Shown here: positions 37,801 through 45,506 of the stretch, piece by piece
How positions within the stretch are numbered: position 1 is the stretch's first letter
Layout: the number at the start of each line of letters is the position of its first letter
Source: Codonopsis lanceolata
Lineage: Eukaryota; Streptophyta; Magnoliopsida; Asterales; Campanulaceae
Assembly: GCA_013146195.2 (NCBI GenBank)
Contig: CM028378.1
Coordinates: 7,493,350 to 7,557,349, forward strand
Direction of reading: 5' to 3'
DNA: 64,000 bases
Made by a program: the position numbers and the translations under genes
Notes under the pieces: generated by a model
The model's input: only the letters and a program-made list of their open reading frames with translations
Told to the model about the DNA's origin: nothing
Database searches by the model: none

Positions 37801-40800
37801 GAGAAGGACACCACACTCTGCGGCTCCGTAACTTTGACAATAGAGGCCTACTTGCTAACTATCTTACCTTTCATAACCTCGGAAAAACCTCCTTCCCCAC
37901 CACCACCAACCCCGCCACAACCAACCCCACCACAACCAACTCCGTATCCACCCAGCTATCCGCTACCATCACCACACAGCCCATTTGAGAAAGTTGTCCC
38001 ATCGCCTATCAAGTTTCCACCGGGAACGGATTCTAACACGGTGGCGTGTTTCCAGTCGGCCGACCAGAAAGGAGAAGGGATCATTGATGTGTTTGAACTA
38101 CAAAAGGGATTATCTTTGTACCACCATACCTTCAACATCCGGACAGTTCAGCTGCTCATATTCGTCTACACCGACTTTTCCACGGTGACAAAGATTGGTA
38201 ATGTTTTCCCTCTCCCCAGATTTTCATATGTTTATGATAACTTGGGCGTATTATGCTTTTCGCCATTGGTAACGTCGTAGAAGATCCATTCATATAACCT
38301 TTCATTGGTGAGATAATGAAATTAAGTTAGCAAGTTTGTATAGATGTAACTTAGGAGTTAGGACTGCACCAAACAAGTTGTGGATCTCATGGCTTAAAAG
38401 TCTTTGATCCACAAAATGCAATACAACTGTGTTTATTAATTACTCTCCTATTTTTCAAATAATTGTTCTTTGATCCGATACATTATTTTAAAAAAGTAAT
38501 TTATTATAGTATAAATATTAGTATAAAATATGATTTCCTTTAATGTTCTTGATCATGTGATCATAATTAAAGTTGTAAAATTGATTTCCTAAAAGGAAAA
38601 GTTTAAAAAAAACAATTATTTTGAACTAACAAAAAAGGAAAAGATGACAGTTATTTGTAAACGGAGTGAGTAAAAAAAAATTTGTACTATGATTTCAAAA
38701 TAAACATACTCCCTCCGTTCCTATTAAAAATTCATGCTTGAAAAGTATAATAGTTAGAGATATATAACTAGCATTAGGATTTATCATAATTACAATAATG
38801 ATTGAGAATAATCAATATGTTAATATCTAATGCGGAGGATAAAATTAAAATAATTTTTAAAATTGTAAACCTAATTTGAAAATAAACTCTTAAAGTGAAA
38901 TATTATAAAATAGTATGATAGACATTTTGAACCAGGGGATATTTGTTTGGATAATATATACAGAGGGCATCCTCAATGCAGTTCGTTCTTTTACTCGTTC
39001 TTTTGTTGATTTTTAGCTGGGTCTCACTACTATCTACACATTTTAAGAATTTTCTACTTTAAAATTTTATCTTCTCATTGCTACTCATTCTTCCCATAAT
39101 TCTTAGTTGGCTCTCACTACCAAATCATCAACTTCATTTAAGCAACTTTTTTATTTTAATACTTTGTAAATTAATTAATAAAAACAAACGAGGATCCCCC
39201 CAAAATTTCGACTCACACACGTTGAAGGGGACCCTCTTTCTTTGGTTGTTTTGGTTGTTGGTGGATTCCACTCTCTTTAGCCATGGCTGAGATTTTTTTC
39301 CCCACAATTCTTGGAGAATTCTTCATCAATAATTCACCAACACCCATTCTTATAAGGATGAGCCCACAATGGGAGTTATTCTTGTCTTGTAAGAATGAGC
39401 ATAAGAACACCCCAAATGAGGATGCGCTAATAATAGTTGAGTGTTGTTCTCATGCTACTCTACCAACAGGAACCCATGGCAAGAGGTGATGGAACTCCAC
39501 ATTAGTTGGAAGAAAAAAACCTCAAAAAATATTTTAGAATAAATTTTATTTTTTTCAAAATATGCATTTGAAAGTAATATATTTATTTTTGAAATAAATA
39601 TATCATTTTAAAACGTAATCAATTAGTTTTTAGAGAAAATATAATACATTTATACATCCACCAAATAATTTATTTATTTGAGTATTTTTCGGATTGTAGT
39701 TTGGGCATTGGCAGAATCTTTAACATTTGAAAAGTTCAATAAATTTGTAAATAATTATTATAGATAACAAATGAAGTAAAATGAAGAATTTGTGTAGTTT
39801 AAAGAACATATATAGAAAGAATGTACGATTGCAAAAATGTGGAGTAATAAGAACAATAATTAATGAACGAATAGACTATACTCCCTTTGTGACAAAATTA
39901 TTATCTTAGTCAACAGATTAAGAAAAATAATTGACTTAATAATTAATTTAATAATGTTTGGGTCACTCAAAATGTGCACTAAAAAATAAACACTCAATGA
40001 AGTTGTGTCACTCTGATTGGTTAGAGTGTTAGACCCATAAAATGTACAGTCAATCAGGATGTGTCAAGTCATTGAGTATTCATTTTTTGGTGCACATTTT
40101 GAGTGGCCCTAGCGTTGCACTAATTAATATTGGTTAGTTATGTAATTTCCTTTAAAACACATATGTATGTGGTTCATAATTAAAGTAAAATTAAAAACAA
40201 TATGTATAAAGTGGTAAAAGTGTTATCCTAAAATATAATATTTTAAACAAAACAATTACTTTCGGGAAAAATATGACAATAATTTTGGGAAGGAGGAATA
40301 TAATAAGTTTTGTTGTTTTTGGTAATATTCTAAACTTTGGTTTAAATTCATGTCAAAATTAGGTCCAACGGAGTTTGTTACACTGTACAATTCTCTCAAG
40401 AGCTGGAAGGTAAGTTTATATATGAAATCTTTAAGTCAATATTTTCTCACCATCTTCTTCTTCTTCTTCTTCTTCTTCTTTTGTGGGGGGAATGCATGGC
40501 TTAGTTTAGTTGTTGGATGGGTGTTGCTAATGAATTTGTTATTGTTGAATATTGAAGGAAATCTTCGAGAAATTCGATAGTAATCGTAGTGGCAAGATTC
40601 ATGTTACAGAACTAGCAAGTGCATTCAGAAGCCTTGGATTTGTAGTCCCAGCTCCAGTTTTGGAATTTTTGATCATTAAATTTGGTTGCGGTGAAGAAAA
40701 TAACAAGGGCATTGAATACGACAACTTCATCGAGTATGTTTGCTTACTTGCACATTATATAGAGTCGGTTTCTTGTGAGACCCGTAAAAGCGCAACTCTT

Positions 40801-43800
40801 CACAACTCAATCCATCAATACACGACGGATTGAGTCAAGAAATCTGTTTTATATAAAATCTTTCTTAAGTTTTCGCCCATTATATATAGCTCCATTTCAT
40901 TTTTGTCATCTCATTTTTCCTTCCATAAATGTTATTAAGTACATTCTCCTACTAGTTTCTAATCTTGCTCCCGTTTCTTTTTCCCCGTATCAGGTGCTGC
41001 TTGATTGTCAAGGTACTACCTCTTCATTCGGTACACCGTTTAAAAAATAATTGATTATAATATAAATATTGGTGAAACATGTGGTTTTCTTTAATGGCTT
41101 TTAACATGTGACCATAATTAAAATAGGTAAAAAAAAAAAAAGGATAAAGTAGTTATTTTCCTAAAAGAAAAGGTTTTGAAAAATAACAATTATTTTAAAA
41201 CAGACGAAAAAAAGAAAGGAGAACGATAATTTGAAAATTGAGGGAGTATTACTCTTTCGTTTTCTAAATTATTGATCTCTTTGAATCGACACACCGTTTA
41301 AGAAAAACGTAATAGATAATGCTTGTGTTACTCAAAATGGGCACTCAATGAATTGGGCAACTCTAACTGGTCAGAGCGTTTGGACCTACAAAATGTACAA
41401 CCAATAAAGATATGTCAAGTCATTGATTGTGTATTTTTTTTACATATTTTGAATAGCCCTATCATTGCTCAAAAGTAATTGAACTAACTAAAAAAATACA
41501 GGTAAAGTGAGAAAATTGTTTTTGAAAAGGAAAGTTAGGAATGAAAATAATTATTTTGGAATGAATAAAAATTATTTGAAAATGAAGGGATTATATGTAA
41601 TCTTCGAATCATGGTACACTTGCAATTGCAGGGACTCAGCGACAAGTTCAAGGACAAGGACACCACGCTCAGTGGCTCCGTCACTTTGACAATCGAGTCC
41701 TTCTTGTTAACCGTCTTACCTTTCTTGACCTCGGAAAATCCTCCTTCCCCACCACCACCAAAAACCACGCCACAACCTACTTACCCATCTCCACAACAAA
41801 AACAATCTTCATATCCACCCAGCTATCCACCACCACCAACACACACCTACCCTCCTCCTCCGGCACCTTATCCTAGCCCATTTGCCGCAGTTGTCCCCTC
41901 GCCGGTCAAGTTCCCGCCGGGAACAGATTCTAACGCAGTGGCGTGTTTCCACTCGGCCGACCAGAACGGAGAAGGGCTTATTGATGATGTCGAACTACAA
42001 AAGGGATTATCTTTGTACCACCATACCTTCAACATCCGTACAGTTCGCTTGCTCATTTTCGTCTATACCGACTTTTCCACCGTGACAAAGATTGGTAATG
42101 TTTCCCCTTTCCACAAATTTTCATGTGTTATGATATCAAATCAGCTTTGGTTACCAAAAAAAAGAAAGATCATATTACTATTTTAGGCTGTCAAAAAATC
42201 AACTATTTAATTTTGAATGTTTTACTTAAAAAGTTTACTTTCAAAAATTAAGTCATAAAAGTGTCACTCCATTTGTTCCATTCAAAGAGTTCCCATTTGA
42301 AAAGTCTAATAATTAAGAGATATATTAATGTGATTGGAGTTGGTCATAATTACAAAAATACATAATAACAACCAATATGCTTATAATATAAATGGAGCGT
42401 AAAGATGAATTATTATAAAATTTGTAAATATAATTTTTTAAAGTGAATTCTTTATGTGAAACATCTCAAAATAATATAGTGAACTTCTTTGCCTGGAACG
42501 GAGAGTATTTTATTACTAATGAGATTCTAAGAGTGTTACTCCCTCCGTTCCAAGTAAAGAGTTCACTATTCCATTTGGTGATGTTTCACTTAAAGAGTCC
42601 ATTTTCAAAATTTAAGATATAAAAATGTTATTTTATTATTAATGAATTACTTAAAATGTCATTTTCGAAAAAATTTTGACTTTCAAACGTGGACTCTTTG
42701 CTCGGAACGGAGAAGTATTTTCTTAAAAAGTTTGATTTTCAAACGGCAAACTCTTTTCTCGGAACGAAGGAGTATTTCAATTTTTGAAAATTATTTTTAT
42801 CATTTTACCCTTAATTTGATTATCACATTAATTGATTGATGGGTTCCACCATCACATGGATATCATAGTTTTTGTTGTTGATTGAATCGGCCTCGACTAC
42901 CAAGTTAGTCTAGCTTGGCTGTAAGTTGTAACAAGCTCGTGTGGCATGGTTTTTGACATTGGAGGATCTAGCTTTAACTCGGTTGTAAACTTTTATGCTC
43001 CGTCGCATCAGCCTCCCATGTCTTTTCTCCCTTTCTTAAGCTGGTACTTGAACGATTGGGGTTAAGATGGACTGTTCTGGACCGGCGGAAACAACTAGGG
43101 TTGTCTGTTTTTCCATTTTTGGTATGTGCTAACCGTTGGTTCAAATTTATATCAAATTAGGTCCGACGGAATTTGTTACCCTGTATGAATCTCTAAAGAG
43201 CTGGAAGGTAATTAAGTTTATCCAGAAAAAAACATTGATTTTTATATTTTCGTTTCTTTTTCTTTTTTAAATATTGGGAAAGGGGGGTAGATATTGGATT
43301 TAGTTTTACTGATGCATTTTTTGTTTTGCATTATTAAGGCAATCTTTGAGAAATTTGACAGCGATCATAGCGGCAAGATTGATTTTGTCGAACTGGGAGG
43401 CGTACTCGGAAACCTTGGATTTGCAGTTCCGGCTTCAGTTTTGGAATTGCTGGTTGCAAAGTACGGTTGTGGATGTGAAAATGACAAGGGCGTTGAATAC
43501 GACAATTTCATCGAGTATGTATGTTTGTTCACGTACATTGTAGCTCAACTTCATTCTCTTAGCTAGTTCTAATGTTGTTTCGTTCTGGGTTTTCCCATTT
43601 CAGGTGTTGCTTAATTGTTAAGGTACAACCTCTTTACATCCGACCATTTCTTCTTACTGATGCATAGAAACATATGTGTGTGTGTGTGAGCTAAGAGTTA
43701 TCCTAATATGGTAGAAATTCTATAATCTTGCAGGGACTAAGTGAGAAGTTCAAGGAGAAGGACACCACGTTCAGCGGCTCCATAACTTTGACGATCGAGT

Positions 43801-45465
43801 CCTTCTTGTTGACCATCTTACCTTTCATAACCTCAGAGCAACCACCTCCCCCACCACCATCACCTTGTCCACCACCAATAACCCCGCCACAACCTACCTA
43901 TCCACCTAGCTATCCACCACCATCTCCAGCGCCTTATCCCAGCCCATTTTCTGCTGTCGTACCATCGCCCATCGTGTTCCCGCCTGGCACCGATTCCAAT
44001 GCAGTGGCATGTTTCCATGTGGCCGACCAAAATGGGGAAGGGTTGATTGACGACGTGGAACTGCAGAAAGCATTGTCAATATATCATCATACCTTCAACA
44101 TCCGTACGGTTCGCTTGCTCATCTTCGTGTACACAAACTTTTCAACCGTCATGAAGATTGGTAACACTTCTCTCTCCTCAAATCGTTATATAGTTTTTAT
44201 TGATGATTAAATCTCTGTTACCAAGTTTGTCTGGCTTGGCTGTAACTTGGTAGTGCAACATATATATATATATGAACAGTTTATTTTTACAACAGATTTG
44301 TCAAGATATGTTTATAGTTACAAAAGTTAGTTAAGATATGTTATTTAGTCAACCATCCTAGTACTATTGTTGGCTAAGTACTAACCGTTGGTTCAAACTT
44401 AAATCAAATTAGGTCCGACGGAGTTCGTTACCCTGTATGAAACTCTCAAGAGTTGGAAGGTAAGATTATTGTTGGGGGGAGGGGGGGGCTTAGTTAAATT
44501 GTTTGGATTTAGTTTTGCTGATGCATTTTTTTTTTGCATTATTAAAGGCAATCTTCGAGAAATTTGACAGTGATCATAGCGGCAAGATTGATTTCGTAGA
44601 ACTGGGAAGTGTACTCGGAAATCTTGGATTTGCAGTTCCGACTCCCGTTTTAAATTTGTTGGTCGCAAAGTATGGCTGCGGTGGTGAAAATGACATGGGG
44701 ATTGAGTATGACAATTTCATCGAGTATGCTTCTTTACTTACATTATAGCTCAATTTCAGTTTTTCATCTCATTTGTTATATGTTTGATCTATATTTTCTT
44801 AGCAATTTCTAATGTTGTTTCGTTTTGGGTTTTCCCATTTCAGGTGTTGCTTGATTGTTAAGGTACGCCTCTTTACAACCCACCATTTCCTCTTTCCAAT
44901 TACACATACATTTTGTGCGTGTGTGTGTGTGTGTAATCTTCAAAGTTATAATATGCAAGCAATTCAATAATAATCTTGTAGGGACTAAGTGAAAAATTCA
45001 AGGAGAAGGACACCACATTCAGCGGCTCCATAACATTGACGATCGAATCCTTCTTGTTGACCATTTTACCTTTCATAACCTCGGAGCAACCACCTCCCCC
45101 ACCACCCTCCCCCAGTCTACCACCAACGACCCCGCCACAGCCTACTTACCCACACCAACCACGCCCACAATCTCCTTATCCACCTAGCTATCCACCACCA
45201 TCAATACATACCTACCCTCCTTCTCCAGCACCTTATCCTAGCCCATTTGCTGCTGTCCTCCCGTCCCCTGTCGTGTTCCCGCCCGGCACAGATTCCAATA
45301 CAATAGCGTGTTTCAAGGTTGCCGACCAAAATGGGGAAGGCTTTATTGATGCGGTGGAATTGCAAAAGGGTTTATCTGTGTACCATCATACATTCAACAT
45401 CCGTACAGTTCACTTGCTGATATTTGTCTATACCAACTTTTCCACCGTAACAAAGATCGGTAACA

Positions 45466-45506
<41 letters not shown>

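Larger units (their letters stand above)
35028..37884 (+). other. Module 2 of the penta-EF-hand array
   Basis: The module is split over exons 5-9. It is joined to module 1 by a 35-residue linker (SYPPSYPPQ type) inside exon 5. EF loops: ADVNGEGLIDEVE and DSDHSGKIHVTE, both canonical. Intron 5, within the module, carries a MULE. Sequence just upstream of exon 6 nearly matches that upstream of exons 2 and 10, so modules 1-3 arose by recent duplication of genomic DNA including introns. Confidence 0.85.
37978..41736 (+). other. Module 3 of the penta-EF-hand array, first EF loop altered
   Basis: Exons 9-13. The first EF loop reads ADQKGEGIIDVFE: position 3, normally D or N and a calcium ligand, is lysine. 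Position 10 is also changed. The second loop is DSNRSGKIHVTE, with an otherwise conserved layout. The following helix reads ELASAFRSLGF where other modules have GAL/GVL. This is the most diverged module and probably binds less calcium. Linker before it: 31 residues. Its introns carry the most MITEs. Confidence 0.8.
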
